Notes: a model not told the origin generated them from the letters alone. A DNA stretch of 64,000 nt from Streptomyces sp. CG 926 (GCF_003148825.1 NZ_QGGZ01000005.1:124001-188000); one strand, 5' to 3'; numbered from the stretch's first letter, positions 52,547-61,959 are shown. Program-made: numbers and translations.

Positions 52547-53038
52547 TTACTTGAGCTTGAGGTTGAAGGACCAGACGGCGAGCGGCTTGCCGTCCTCGGC
52601 GATCTGCAGGAACGCCAGCTTCTTCGAGGAAGGCGCCTCACCCTCGCCGCCGGTCGCGAAGACGTCGGCGCCCGGGAAGCTGCGGTAGGTGTTCGAGGAG
52701 GGCTCGGTGATCGGCTGGCCGTCCAGGACCGCCGACCAGCGCCTGCCGTCCTCGACGACCTCCGGCTCGACCCCCAGACGCAGGGTGTCACCCCGGGCGT
52801 ACTCGACGGTCTTGGGGTTCTTGATGTTGGTGAGGCACTCCTGGACCTGGTCCAAGGAGAGCTCCTTGCCGTCGTTGTGGCAGGAGGCTTCGGCGGACAC
52901 CGACGAGGTGCCGACCGTCACGGTCGCCAGCGGCGTCGGCTTCTCGCCGCAGGCGGAGAGGAGGAGGAGGCCGGCGGACACGGCTCCGAGGGCCGCGACG
53001 CTGCGGCGGGCCCTACCCGAGAAAAGCGGTGCGGTCAT
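52547..53038 (-). CDS. DUF2771-type lipoprotein
   Basis: A 163-residue lipoprotein with a signal peptide ending in the lipobox LSAC (near residue 29) and a compact beta-rich domain holding two cysteines. It resembles the DUF2771 family found next to mqnB in Streptomyces. The function is unknown. It starts with ATG at 53038 and is the first gene of the mqn operon as seen here. Confidence 0.8.
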   Translation of the reverse strand: MTAPLFSGRARRSVAALGAVSAGLLLLSACGEKPTPLATVTVGTSSVSAEASCHNDGKELSLDQVQECLTNIKNPKTVEYARGDTLRLGVEPEVVEDGRRWSAVLDGQPITEPSSNTYRSFPGADVFATGGEGEAPSSKKLAFLQIAEDGKPLAVWSFNLKLK

Positions 53039-53142
53039 GAGCCGAAGGCTATCGGGCCCCTGGGCTGCGCCGCTGCATGGGGTCCCGGTGGCCTGCGGCG
53101 CGGCGTTGCTCCGGTTGCGCGAAGCCGTCACCCGGGCTTCCC

Positions 53143-53195
53143 GGGGCTCCGCCCCGGACCCCGCGCCTCAAACGCCGGCGGGGCTGTCTTTCAGC
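53143..53195. repeat. Dispersed GC-rich repeat copy
   Basis: A near-consensus copy: CCCGGGGCTCCGCCCCGG followed by CTCAAACGCCGGCGGGGCTG, located in the gap between an MFS gene and the mqn operon. Confidence 0.8.
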
Positions 53196-53219
53196 CCGCC
53201 CGGCCCCCGCACGGGAAGG

Positions 53220-54578
53220 TCACGCCACGCGGGGCCGGGAGGTGCCCGCGTGTGGGCGGGGGGAGGTCAGGACGCCGCGCAGGGCCATCGTCGTACCCAG
53301 GGCCACGATCGCCGCGGCCACCGCCATGCCCAGTACGCCGTTCAGCGGCAGCACGATGCCGATCGCACCGCCCAGCACCCACGCCACCTGGAGCAGCGTC
53401 TCCGAACGGGCGAACGCCGAGGTCCGTACCGACTCCGGCACGTCCCGCTGGATCATCGCGTCCAGCGACAGCTTCGCCAACGCCTGGCAGAAGCCCGCCG
53501 TCGCGCCCAGCACGGCCATGAACACCCCGCTGAAGAACACCGCCGCGAGCACCGCCACCGCCAACGTCAGGCACAGCACCGCCGCGATGATCGCCTCCGG
53601 TGCCCGCGCCCGCAGCCACGCGCCCGCCGCCGTGCCACAGGCGTTGCCCACGCCCGCCGAGACGCCCACGATGCCCAGCGACACCGCCGCGCTCTGCCCC
53701 GCCAGCGGATGCTCGCGCAGCAGGAACGCCAGGAAGAAGATCAGGAACCCGGACAGCGCACGCATCGAGGCGTTCGCCAACAGCCCGCACAACACCGAAC
53801 GGCTCACCGTCCGCAGGCCCGGACGCTTCGAATGCGCCTCGTGCGTGGACAACCGCGCCCGGCGCTCGCCCTTGGCCTCGTCCACCTTGTGCGGCAGCGT
53901 GAACGCCGCGACCGTGCCCCACACGAAGACCAGGCACGCCCCGTACAGCGGCCACTGCGGCCCGATCAGATTCAGCGCGGCACCCACCGGCGCCGCCACG
54001 CCCGTGGCCAGCAGACCGGCCAGCGTGACCCGCGAGTTCGCCTTGACGAGTGAGAATTTCGGCGGCAGCAGCCGGGGCACCACCGCACTGCGCACCACCC
54101 CGTACGACTTCGACGCCACCAGCACGCCGAGCGCCGCCGGATACAGCTGGATGCCCCCCGTGGCCACCGCCCCCGACATCAGCAGCGCCAGCAGCGCGCG
54201 GGCCAACATCGCGGCCGCCATCGAAGCCCGACGGCCGTGCGGCAACCGGTCCAGGAGCGGGCCGATCACCGGGGCCAGCACGGTGAAGGGAGCCATCGTG
54301 ATGCCGAGGTACAGGGCCACCCGGCCCCGTGCCTCGTCCGTGGGAACGGAGAAGAACACCGTCGAGGCCAACGCCACCGTGATCAACATGTCGCCGGCGC
54401 CGTTGATGGCGTGCAGCTCGATCAGCTTGCCGAGGCCCGATTCACCGGCCCCGTGCGCGTGCGTGGCCCGCCGGATCCCGCGCGCCGGAAGGTGCAGCGC
54501 ACGCCCGACAGCCCGGCCGGCCCGCCTGGCCGGTCCCGAGCCGTCGTCGGACGACCGTACGGGTGCCACACTCGACAT
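53220..54578 (-). CDS. MFS transporter
   Basis: A 452-residue major facilitator with about 12 helices after an N-terminal basic cytoplasmic segment. It shows the layout of MFS_1 exporters but no family-specific substrate motif. The loop after helix 6 (KGERRARLSTHEAHSKRPG) is strongly charged. The start ATG at 54578 has GGTGGGGCACT upstream. It is divergent from the DUF3027 gene. In related genomes this is an unassigned conserved transporter. Confidence 0.85.
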   Translation of the reverse strand: MSSVAPVRSSDDGSGPARRAGRAVGRALHLPARGIRRATHAHGAGESGLGKLIELHAINGAGDMLITVALASTVFFSVPTDEARGRVALYLGITMAPFTVLAPVIGPLLDRLPHGRRASMAAAMLARALLALLMSGAVATGGIQLYPAALGVLVASKSYGVVRSAVVPRLLPPKFSLVKANSRVTLAGLLATGVAAPVGAALNLIGPQWPLYGACLVFVWGTVAAFTLPHKVDEAKGERRARLSTHEAHSKRPGLRTVSRSVLCGLLANASMRALSGFLIFFLAFLLREHPLAGQSAAVSLGIVGVSAGVGNACGTAAGAWLRARAPEAIIAAVLCLTLAVAVLAAVFFSGVFMAVLGATAGFCQALAKLSLDAMIQRDVPESVRTSAFARSETLLQVAWVLGGAIGIVLPLNGVLGMAVAAAIVALGTTMALRGVLTSPRPHAGTSRPRVA

Positions 54579-54906
54579 AGTGCCCCACCCGGCCCTCCCG
54601 GGGCGCCTCCCGGCGCGTCGCGCACCCGGTGGCTTGTCCGCGAATCGGACCTTGCATGTGTGCCCGAGGCTTAAGAAGAGGTAGCGTGCGTAGCGCGCCA
54701 CCGGCGGTTGCTCCTGGCCGCGCGCCTCTTCGTGATCCCGCAGAATGGGTCGCAGTGAGGTGCGCCCGGAGTCCGATCGGGTGCGGACGTCGACGCGGCC
54801 CTCTGGTCCGCTCCGCCCGTGCCACGTACGGACAGCACCGACGGGTCGTTGTGGACGACAGTACGGACGGCGCACACGTGAGACGGCGTAGGAGAGAACG
54901 AGACCA
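54579..54906. other. Divergent promoter region, MFS and DUF3027
   Basis: A 328-bp gap between divergent start codons. No gene, hairpin or repeat was recognised; it probably carries both promoters. Confidence 0.5.
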
Positions 54907-55830
54907 GTGAGTGCTGCGACGACGCGAAGCCGTACCCCGCGTACCCCCGACCGCCTGTGCGTCGAGGCGGTAGAACTCGCCCGCGCGGCGGCCGAGGAGG
55001 CCGCCTTCCCCGGAGTGGTCGGCGCACACGTCTCCGCCGTGGCGGAGGGCGACCGCGTCGTCACCCACTTCTTCGAGTCCAAGGAACCGGGCTACCGCGG
55101 CTGGCGCTGGGCCGTCACCGTGACCCGCGCCTCCCGCGCGAAGAACGTCACCCTCGACGAAACGGTGCTGCTGCCCGGCGACGACGCGCTGCTGGCCCCC
55201 GAGTGGGTGCCGTGGAGCGAGCGGCTGCGCCCCGGCGACATGGGCCCGGGCGACCTGCTGCCGACCGACGCCGAGGACCTGCGCCTGGAGCCGGGCTGGT
55301 CGGGCGAGGACACCCCGCCGCCGAACTCCGTGGTCTCCACCGAGATGGCCGAACTGGTCGAGGCCGAGGACGCCGACGTCACCGACCGCGCGGTGGTCCC
55401 CGTACGCGGCTCCATCACCTCGGTCGCCGAGGAACTGGGCATGCGCCGGGCGCGCGTGCTCTCCCGGTACGGGCTGCACACCGCCGCCGACCGCTGGGAC
55501 GAGTCCTTCGGCGCCAAGACCCCGATGGCGCAGGCCGCGCCCGCCTCCTGCGTCTCCTGCGGCTTCCTGGTGGCCATCGGCGGCTCGCTCGGCCAGGCCT
55601 TCGGTGTCTGCGCGAACGAGTTCAGCCCGGCCGACGGCCGGCTCGTGTCGCTGTCCTACGGCTGCGGCGGCCACTCGGAGGCCGCGGTCATGCCGGCGCC
55701 GCTGCGACCCGCCCCGCCGGTGCTCGACTCGATGGCCTCGGACGAGTTCACCCTGCGACCGACCCCCGACAGCGGATCGGTCCCGGACGCGGAGTCCGAC
55801 CTGCCGGCCGCGGACCTCGGCCACTCGTAG
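54907..55830 (+). CDS. DUF3027 protein
   Basis: A 307-residue DUF3027 protein with strong coding bias. Typical segments are HFFESKEPGYRGWRWAVT, PEWVPWSERLRPGD and a CVSCGFLVAIGGSLGQAFG zinc-type cysteine pair (split here). The family is confined to actinobacteria and has no assigned function. The C-terminus is acidic and disordered. The start is GTG. A short CCACTCGTAGG direct repeat includes its stop codon. Confidence 0.9.
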   Translation: MSAATTRSRTPRTPDRLCVEAVELARAAAEEAAFPGVVGAHVSAVAEGDRVVTHFFESKEPGYRGWRWAVTVTRASRAKNVTLDETVLLPGDDALLAPEWVPWSERLRPGDMGPGDLLPTDAEDLRLEPGWSGEDTPPPNSVVSTEMAELVEAEDADVTDRAVVPVRGSITSVAEELGMRRARVLSRYGLHTAADRWDESFGAKTPMAQAAPASCVSCGFLVAIGGSLGQAFGVCANEFSPADGRLVSLSYGCGGHSEAAVMPAPLRPAPPVLDSMASDEFTLRPTPDSGSVPDAESDLPAADLGHS

Positions 55831-55864
55831 GACGCCCGTAGCCCACTCGTAGGCCACTCGTAGG
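55821..55864. repeat. CCACTCGTAGG direct repeat, three copies
   Basis: Copies at 55821-55831, 55843-55853 and 55854-55864. The first overlaps the DUF3027 stop codon (TAG), so each copy carries a TAG. It may be a stop-codon duplication by slippage. Confidence 0.65.
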
Positions 55865-55892
55865 GCGTACGCGTCCGGCGTACCCTCGACCC

Positions 55893-56135
55893 ATGGGGGA
55901 CAGGGGCGCGGACACGCACGCGGACACGGACATGGTGGGAATGACCGGCCGGGTGACCGGTACGGTCGGCCCCGGCCTGGTGGGCGAGGTCATCGTCCGG
56001 ATCCGGGGCGGGGCGGAGCACTTCCTCGCCCATCCGGTCCACGGGACCGGCCGGCTCGCCGTCGGAACGGTGGTGACGGTGGTCGAGTACCTGCCGCCGC
56101 GCACGGTGTACGTGATGGCCGCCTACGACAACTGA
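55893..56135 (+). CDS. NfeD-like OB-fold protein
   Basis: An 80-residue protein consisting mainly of the NfeD C-terminal OB fold (GMTGRVTGTVGPGLVGEV, then LAVGTVVTVVEYLPPRTVYV). NfeD proteins are partners of SPFH/flotillin proteins, and a flotillin gene follows 127 bp downstream. Membrane helices and the protease part of full-length NfeD are absent, so this is a minimal version. Confidence 0.8.
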   Translation: MGDRGADTHADTDMVGMTGRVTGTVGPGLVGEVIVRIRGGAEHFLAHPVHGTGRLAVGTVVTVVEYLPPRTVYVMAAYDN

Positions 56136-56262
56136 CGCCCCGTCCCACCTGTACGTATCAGGATGGCGACAAGACGCGGCCCGCATCTTCCGGCCGGGGC
56201 CGTACGGGCGCAGACTCGGCCTCGTCGGTGCCGAACGGCACCGCGCTAAGGGGGCGTTGCCG

Positions 56263-57720
56263 ATGGCTATCGGCGTCGTGGCGGGACTCGTGCTCGCCGC
56301 AATCGTGGCTCTGATCGGCCTGTTCAAGCTCATGTGGCGGGTGGCCGAACCGAACGAGGCACTCGTCATCTCCGGCTCCACGCACAAGACCGAGGGCCTC
56401 GGGCAGGGCATGGGGTTCCGGATCGTCACCGGGCGGGGGACGCTCGTACTCCCGGGCGTGCAGGCGGTACGGAAACTGTCCCTGGACCTCAACGAGACCC
56501 AGCTGTCCGTGGACTGCGTCACCCACCAGGGCATCCCGCTGCGGGTGAAGGGCGTCGTCATCTTCAAGGTCGGCGACGACCTCGTGTCGATCGCCAACGC
56601 GGCCCGTCGCTTCCTGGACCAGCAGAAGATGATGCCCGAACGCGTGCACATCGTCTTCGCGGGCCATCTGCGATCCATCGTCGGCGGATTGACGGTCGAG
56701 GACATGATCCGCGACCGGGAGAAGCTGACGGGCCAGACCCGGATGGCGTGCGGTACCGAGATGGAGAAGCTCGGCCTGATCGTCGACTCGCTGCAGATCC
56801 ACGAGATCGAGGACCCGACCGGCTACATCAAGAACCTGGCGATGCCGCACGCGGCGGCCGTGCAGCGGGACGCGAGGATCGCGCAGGCCGAGGCGAACCG
56901 GCTGGCCACGGAGGCCGAGCAGGCCGCCTTCGCCCGGATGGCCGAGGCGACGCGCGACAGCGAGATCCTGCAGGCCGGCTACCAGGCCGAACGGGACAAG
57001 GCGGCGGCGACGTCCCGTCAGGCGGGTCCGCTGTCGGAGGCGGCCGCCCGCCAGGAGGTCGTCGTCCAGGAGACCCGGGTCGCGGAGCTGGAGGCGCACC
57101 GGCGCGAGCAGCAGCTGCAGGCGGACGTACGCAAGCCCGCGGACGCGGCGGCGTACGAGACCCGCACCCGGGCCGAGGCCGAGCGTGACGCCCGGATCTC
57201 GGCTGCGCAGGCGAAGGCGCGGGAGACCGAGCTCGCGGCGGCCGCCGAGGCGACGCGGGTGACGACGGCGGCGACGGCCGACGCGCAGGCCGTGGAGGCG
57301 CGGGGCATCGCGTCGGCGAAGGCCACGCGGGCCACGGGTGAGGCGGAGGCCGCGGCCACGCAGGCGCGGGGCCTTGCGGAGGCCGAGTCGGCGAAGGCCC
57401 GCGGTCTGGCCGAGGCGGAAGCGATCAAGGCGCGGGCCGCCGCGCTGGCGGAGAACCAGGAAGCGGTGGTCGCGCAGCAACTGGCCGAGAACTGGCCGGC
57501 GATCGTGGAGGCGGGCGCGGGGGCCTTCGGGAACGTGGAGCACATGGTCCTGCTGAACGGGGCCGAGGGCATGTCGGAGATGTTCGCGAAGGCGCTGACG
57601 ATGGGCGGCACGGGCCTGGGCGTGGCCCGCCAGCTCCTGGCCTCGATGGGCCAGACCCCGCCACCGGCGTCCCCGCCCGCCGCACCGGTGAACGGCCGCA
57701 TCCCGATCCGCGAGGAGTAA
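56263..57720 (+). CDS. Flotillin-like SPFH/band 7 protein
   Basis: A 485-residue flotillin: an N-terminal membrane segment (about 4-22), an SPFH domain (about 28-190) and a long Ala/Glu/Arg coiled coil with repeated AEA-type heptads (about 190-420). Flotillins organise membrane microdomains. The start at 56263 was chosen over an in-frame TTG six bases upstream because AAGGGG is correctly spaced for it. It is paired with the NfeD-like gene upstream. Confidence 0.93.
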   Translation: MAIGVVAGLVLAAIVALIGLFKLMWRVAEPNEALVISGSTHKTEGLGQGMGFRIVTGRGTLVLPGVQAVRKLSLDLNETQLSVDCVTHQGIPLRVKGVVIFKVGDDLVSIANAARRFLDQQKMMPERVHIVFAGHLRSIVGGLTVEDMIRDREKLTGQTRMACGTEMEKLGLIVDSLQIHEIEDPTGYIKNLAMPHAAAVQRDARIAQAEANRLATEAEQAAFARMAEATRDSEILQAGYQAERDKAAATSRQAGPLSEAAARQEVVVQETRVAELEAHRREQQLQADVRKPADAAAYETRTRAEAERDARISAAQAKARETELAAAAEATRVTTAATADAQAVEARGIASAKATRATGEAEAAATQARGLAEAESAKARGLAEAEAIKARAAALAENQEAVVAQQLAENWPAIVEAGAGAFGNVEHMVLLNGAEGMSEMFAKALTMGGTGLGVARQLLASMGQTPPPASPPAAPVNGRIPIREE

Positions 57721-57794
57721 CGGGCCGCCATTTCAGCCCCGCCGGGTGGGCCCTTCACGCCCTCCCGGCGGGCACTTCAACGCCTCCGGCCGCC

Positions 57795-57945
57795 ATCTCA
57801 GCCCCTCCGGCGTTTGAGGAGCGGGGTCCGGGGCGGAGCCCCGGCAACGGCGCGGGCGCCGCACCGCTCGGCTTCCGGCGCGGCGCCGTTGCCGGGGGGG
57901 CGCTGCCCCCGGACCCCCGCGCCTCAAACGCCGGCGAGGCTGGTG
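57795..57945. repeat. Inverted pair of dispersed GC-rich repeats
   Basis: An inverted copy (CCGGCGTTTGAGGAGCGGGG ...) is followed by a direct copy (... CTCAAACGCCGGCGAGGCTGG), with an inner GCAACGGCGC / GCGCCGTTGC stem. It fills the gap between convergent genes and may form a long hairpin terminator. Confidence 0.8.
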
Positions 57946-57982
57946 GTGGGCGCCAGTCCGGATCGGCTCGGCGCAGCCGGGG

Positions 57983-58999
57983 TCAGCTGCTGCCGCCGCG
58001 GCGGCGGAGGAGGCGTTTGGTGCCCAGGACCAGGATCAGGCCGCCCGCCAGGACAAGGGCTCCCTTGCCGAAGCCCGCCGGCGGTTCCGGCAGGGCGGAC
58101 GCGCCCGGCGGGGAGCCCGGCTGCGGTGAGGTCGACGGAGCGGAGGCGGCGGCGACCGGGACGGCGATGACCCGGCTGCCCTCTCCCTCCGCGCCGAACA
58201 TCAGCGTGGAGCCGTCCGGCGTGTACGTCACCGACTCCGCCTGCCCCTGCCACGGCGCGTCCACCCGCTCGCCCTCGCCCACCGGCAGGCCGTCCTTCCA
58301 CGGGTAGGTACGGGCGATGAAGTAGCCCCGTAGCGTCAATCGGGTCCCGTCGGGGGAGAACGCCCCGTCCGTCACCCACGGCACGTCGGCGACCCGCCGG
58401 AACTCGTTCGTGCCGCCCGTCGACAGCTGCGCCGGGCCCTCGTACAGGCCGCCCTTGCTCTCGTCCTTGCTCGCGATGTAGACCCGGCCCGTCACCGGAT
58501 GGACCATCAGGGACTCCGCGTTGCGCGGGCCGTCCGCGTACTTCACCGTGAACTGCGCGGCCTCGACCGTGACATCACCCAGTTGCTTCGGTTCCGGGAA
58601 GCGGTAGATCCACACGTGGTCCCAGGTGCCGCCCCGGTTGTCGCCGATGTCCCCCACGTAGAGCTGCCCGTCCGGGCCCAGCGAGATCGCCTCGACGTCG
58701 CGCGGCTTCCCGATCCCCTTCAGCGTCACGCGGGCCACCGTGCGGCCCGTGGCCGAGTCCACCGCGTAGATGAACGGGCCGTCGTCGCTGTCGTTGTGCG
58801 TCCAGTACACGCCCGGGTGGATCCGGCTGGCGGCCAGGCCGCTCGACTCCTTGATCCGCGGGTCGGAGATGGTGAAGGAGGACCCGGTGGGGGTCTCCGC
58901 CGCGTGGGCCGGGCCCGGCAGCACGGCGAGTGCGGCGGCGACGGCGGCGGTGACGGCAACGGCGGCGGACGCGGCGGCGGACGGCATGGGCAGGCGCAT
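57983..58999 (-). CDS. Secreted beta-propeller protein with C-terminal anchor
   Basis: A 338-residue exported protein: signal peptide (to about AHA, residue 33), a propeller-like domain with repeated D-x-x-D and W-x-x-D turns (YWTHNDSDDGPFIYAVD, YVGDIGDNRGG, VYIASKDESKGGLYEG), a Pro/Ser linker, and a C-terminal membrane helix followed by RRRGG. It may bind calcium through the Asp-rich turns. The function is unknown; it is convergent with the flotillin gene. Confidence 0.8.
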   Translation of the reverse strand: MRLPMPSAAASAAVAVTAAVAAALAVLPGPAHAAETPTGSSFTISDPRIKESSGLAASRIHPGVYWTHNDSDDGPFIYAVDSATGRTVARVTLKGIGKPRDVEAISLGPDGQLYVGDIGDNRGGTWDHVWIYRFPEPKQLGDVTVEAAQFTVKYADGPRNAESLMVHPVTGRVYIASKDESKGGLYEGPAQLSTGGTNEFRRVADVPWVTDGAFSPDGTRLTLRGYFIARTYPWKDGLPVGEGERVDAPWQGQAESVTYTPDGSTLMFGAEGEGSRVIAVPVAAASAPSTSPQPGSPPGASALPEPPAGFGKGALVLAGGLILVLGTKRLLRRRGGSS

Positions 59000-59075
59000 G
59001 CCCCCAGCCTGCCAGTACGTGCCGCGTGTCCGGCGTCACAGGGGTTTCTGTCGCGCGATCCGCGATGATGACCGG

Positions 59076-59768
59076 ATGCGTTTCATGTTCGTCGGTGACT
59101 CCATGACCATCGGACGCGCCGGCGACTACACCTGGCGCTACCGGATGTGGCAGCACCTCAGCTCGACCTTCGGCGGGCCCTACCGGATCGTCGGTCCGCG
59201 CTGCGAGCTGTACGACACCGTCGCCGACACGCCCACCAGCCACGCGTACGCCGACCCGGCCTTCCCGGAACGCGCCCGCCGCCACCTGGCCGGCTGGGGC
59301 GAGGGCTGGCAGCACATGGCTCCCCTCATAGGCCCGGCCGTCGCCGACACCGGCGCCGACGTGCTCCTGGTGTCCCTCGGGCTGATCGACCTCGGCTTCT
59401 ACACCGACGCCGAGCAGACCGCCGCCAACGCCCGCCTGTTCGTGGCGCAGGCCCGCGCCGCCCGGCCCGGCGTCCGGATGGTCCTGCTGCCGGTCATCCC
59501 GAACAGCCGGGCCGAGGAGGACGCCCCCTTCGCGGCCGAGGTGGCCCGCTTCAACGAGCTCCTCGCGAAGGCGGTCGCCGACCTGACGACCGATGCCTCG
59601 CCGATCCTGCTGGCCGCGCGCCCGGACGCGTACGACATCCACCGCGACACCTACGACGGCACTCACCCGAACGCCGCGGGCGAGCACCGGCTGGCGGGTG
59701 AGTTCGCGGCCGTCCTGCACCAGGCGTGGGGGCTCGGCGGCCCCTACCGGCCCGCGCAGGGGCTGTAA
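59076..59768 (+). CDS. SGNH/GDSL-family hydrolase
   Basis: A 230-residue SGNH hydrolase. Block I is FVGDSMT with catalytic S9, and block V is DGTH with D194 and H197. Block III reads GLID rather than GxND, so the usual Asn of the oxyanion hole is missing. It would hydrolyse an ester or acyl group, substrate unknown. There is no signal peptide. The start at 59076 is the ATG directly before RFMFVGD. Confidence 0.88.
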   Translation: MRFMFVGDSMTIGRAGDYTWRYRMWQHLSSTFGGPYRIVGPRCELYDTVADTPTSHAYADPAFPERARRHLAGWGEGWQHMAPLIGPAVADTGADVLLVSLGLIDLGFYTDAEQTAANARLFVAQARAARPGVRMVLLPVIPNSRAEEDAPFAAEVARFNELLAKAVADLTTDASPILLAARPDAYDIHRDTYDGTHPNAAGEHRLAGEFAAVLHQAWGLGGPYRPAQGL

Positions 59769-59867
59769 CACGCCCTTCACGGCGGGGTCTTGCTTCGAGC
59801 GCACTCCAAGGTGGCCGCCGCCCGGCGTGAAGGGGCGACGACCACCGGACGTAGCGCTACGCGAACA

Positions 59868-60244
59868 CCAGACGAAAGCCTCCGGGCCGGGGAAGATCTC
59901 GTCCAGGTCGTCGTACGCCTGCACCTGTGCCCGTACGGGACCATCCCGCGTCGGGCGGCCGTCTCGCTGGCCTCGGCGATCTTGTAGCCGGGGAAGTCGG
60001 AGGAGCCCGAGTAGAGAATCCAGCCCTGCTGGATCAGTGCCTCGACTGCCTGCCGGATGTTCAGCGCCGGCAGACGGTCGTAGTTGGGTCAGGTGTCGGC
60101 GTCGCGGTACATGGAGCCGTACACCTTGGTGGCGAGGGCCGTCTTCTCGCGGCGGTCGCCGCCCTGGGCGAACCAGGTACCGATGATCTCCTCGGTGCGG
60201 CCCTTGTTCTCACCTCATCCCTACACGTTGGCCACGTCGAACAA
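59868..60244 (-). pseudogene. Aldo/keto reductase pseudogene at element junction
   Basis: On the minus strand the sequence reads like an aldo/keto reductase: FDVANV, ENKGRTEEIIGTWF, REKTALATKVYGSMYRD, NYDRLPALNIRQAVEA, ILYSGSSDFPGYKIAEASE, then a shifted frame ending LDEIFPGPEAFVW. There are three in-frame stops (after FDVANV and in DADT) and an internal loss of about 70 residues in the middle. Homology stops at about 60244, where the first 45 or so residues should be, close to the integrase start. It may have been split by element insertion. Confidence 0.85.
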
Positions 60245-60252
60245 TCCATTTT

Positions 60253-60281
60253 GACGCCCTGCCCAACAGGGCCCTAGCGTC
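60253..60281. other. Candidate attachment-site dyad
   Basis: A nested inverted repeat (GACGC ... GCGTC outside, CCCTG-CCCAA-CAGGG inside) between the aldo/keto reductase break and the integrase start. Serine integrase att sites are dyad-rich and lie next to int. This is inference; the second att site is outside the window. Confidence 0.3.
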
Positions 60282-60315
60282 GATCCCCAAGCACCACAGG
60301 GGAGGGGAAGAGCAC

Positions 60316-61959
60316 GTGGCAAGAGTCCTGGGAGTGGTCCGCCTGTCGAAGGTGTCGGACGAGACCACATCGCCGGAGCGCCAGCGCCGATCGATTCAAC
60401 GATGGGCCGACCAGGAAGGGCACGTCGTCGTCGGATGGGTTGAGGACATCGACGTTTCCGGTGGCGTCGAGCCGTGGAAGCGTCCGGAGTTCGGCAAGTG
60501 GCTGCCGTCCACGATCGGCAAAGAGGTCAGCGACATCGAGCACCGGATCGCGCTGCAGGAGTCCCGTGCCGACGAGTACGACATCATCTGCGCGCTGAAG
60601 ATCGACCGCCTCTCACGGCGTGTACTCCACGTCCACACACTCGTGGAGTGGTGTGAAAAGCACGGCAAGGAGGTCGCCACCGTCGAGGACGGGATCAACC
60701 TGAACACGCAGATGGGCAAGCTCCTGTTCAGCCTGATCGCTTCCTTCGCCGAAGGGGAACTCGAAGCCATCAAGGCCAGGGCGAAGTCCTCGTACAACCA
60801 TCTGGTGAAAGAGGGCCGCTGGCGTGGTGGCCGCATCCCGTACGGCTACCGGGCGGAGAAGCAGGACACCGGTGACGGTTGGCGGCTGGTCCCGGACGAC
60901 TACGGAACGGACACCGCTGGGACGCTGCGCGAGATCGTCCGTCGGCTCATCGAGGGCGAGTCGGCGAACAGCATCGCCCAGTGGCTCAACGAGGACCCGG
61001 CCAATACCCCGGTGTCGCTGGATGCCCAGCTGATCAGGAGCGGCAAGCCTCCGAAGGGCGGCCGGTGGACCGCCGCGAACACGGCCAAGGTGGTGCGCTC
61101 CCTGAACGTTCTCGGCCAGATGGAGGTGACGGAGGAAGTCGTCGTCGACGGCCGGAAGACGAAGCGAACCCGCGTCGTCCGTGACGCGGAAGGGAGCCCC
61201 CTCCAGCGGGCGGATCCGCTGATCACCCAAGAGGATTGGGAGCTGGCGAACAAGAAGCTGGACGAGAACATCAGCAAGCGCAACGGCAATCGGAAGGGCG
61301 GCTCCCCGATGCTCAGGGTCGCCTTCTGCACCTGCGGAGAACCGGCGTACCTCAGCCCGGGACGGAACTGGCCCTACTACCGCTGTGCATCCCGGACCAC
61401 GCACAAGCCCTGCAGTACGGGCAGCAAGGGCATTGCGGCTCATGTGCTGGAGGAAGCCGTCGAGGAGGTCTTCCTGCGCGCGGCCGGCGATGTCGAGATC
61501 GTGCGGAAGGTTTTCCGCCCCGGCGTCGACTTCACGCGGGACATCGAGGAGGTGAACCGCGCTCTCGCAGAACTCCGGGAGGACCGTGAGGCCGGCCTCT
61601 ACTCCAGTGAGCTGGGCAAGCGGGAGTACCGGGAGACGTACAAACGGCTGGACGCGCGACGCGAGCAACTCATGACCCAGCCCACCCGGCCGGACGGCTG
61701 GGACGAGATCCCGACGAATGAGACCTATCGCGAGCGCTGGGCAAAGCTGTCGACCCAGCACGAGAAGGGCAAGGAGCTCCGGGCAGCCGGAGTCAGGGCG
61801 GTCATCCACGCCGAGCCGCCGATGACCACTATGGAGGCCATGTCCCAGGAAGGAGATGACGCCATGTGGCAGGAACGAAAGGGCCGCGTTCAGGTCTTGA
61901 TCCCGATGGACTTCAAGTGTCGGGTCCGGGACTTGGCGGCGGTCCACAGCGAGAGCTGA
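60316..61959 (+). CDS. Large serine recombinase (integrase)
   Basis: A 547-residue large serine integrase. The resolvase catalytic domain is N-terminal (about 1-150; catalytic Ser11 in VRLSK, DRLSRR), followed by a recombinase domain (about 170-290), a zinc ribbon (CTC ... YYRC ... C near 336-362) and a coiled-coil region (about 390-460). It integrates an actinophage or ICE by recombining attP and attB. The GTG start has GGGGAGGGG upstream. It abuts the aldo/keto reductase pseudogene and precedes an AIPR defence gene. Confidence 0.95.
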   Translation: MARVLGVVRLSKVSDETTSPERQRRSIQRWADQEGHVVVGWVEDIDVSGGVEPWKRPEFGKWLPSTIGKEVSDIEHRIALQESRADEYDIICALKIDRLSRRVLHVHTLVEWCEKHGKEVATVEDGINLNTQMGKLLFSLIASFAEGELEAIKARAKSSYNHLVKEGRWRGGRIPYGYRAEKQDTGDGWRLVPDDYGTDTAGTLREIVRRLIEGESANSIAQWLNEDPANTPVSLDAQLIRSGKPPKGGRWTAANTAKVVRSLNVLGQMEVTEEVVVDGRKTKRTRVVRDAEGSPLQRADPLITQEDWELANKKLDENISKRNGNRKGGSPMLRVAFCTCGEPAYLSPGRNWPYYRCASRTTHKPCSTGSKGIAAHVLEEAVEEVFLRAAGDVEIVRKVFRPGVDFTRDIEEVNRALAELREDREAGLYSSELGKREYRETYKRLDARREQLMTQPTRPDGWDEIPTNETYRERWAKLSTQHEKGKELRAAGVRAVIHAEPPMTTMEAMSQEGDDAMWQERKGRVQVLIPMDFKCRVRDLAAVHSES

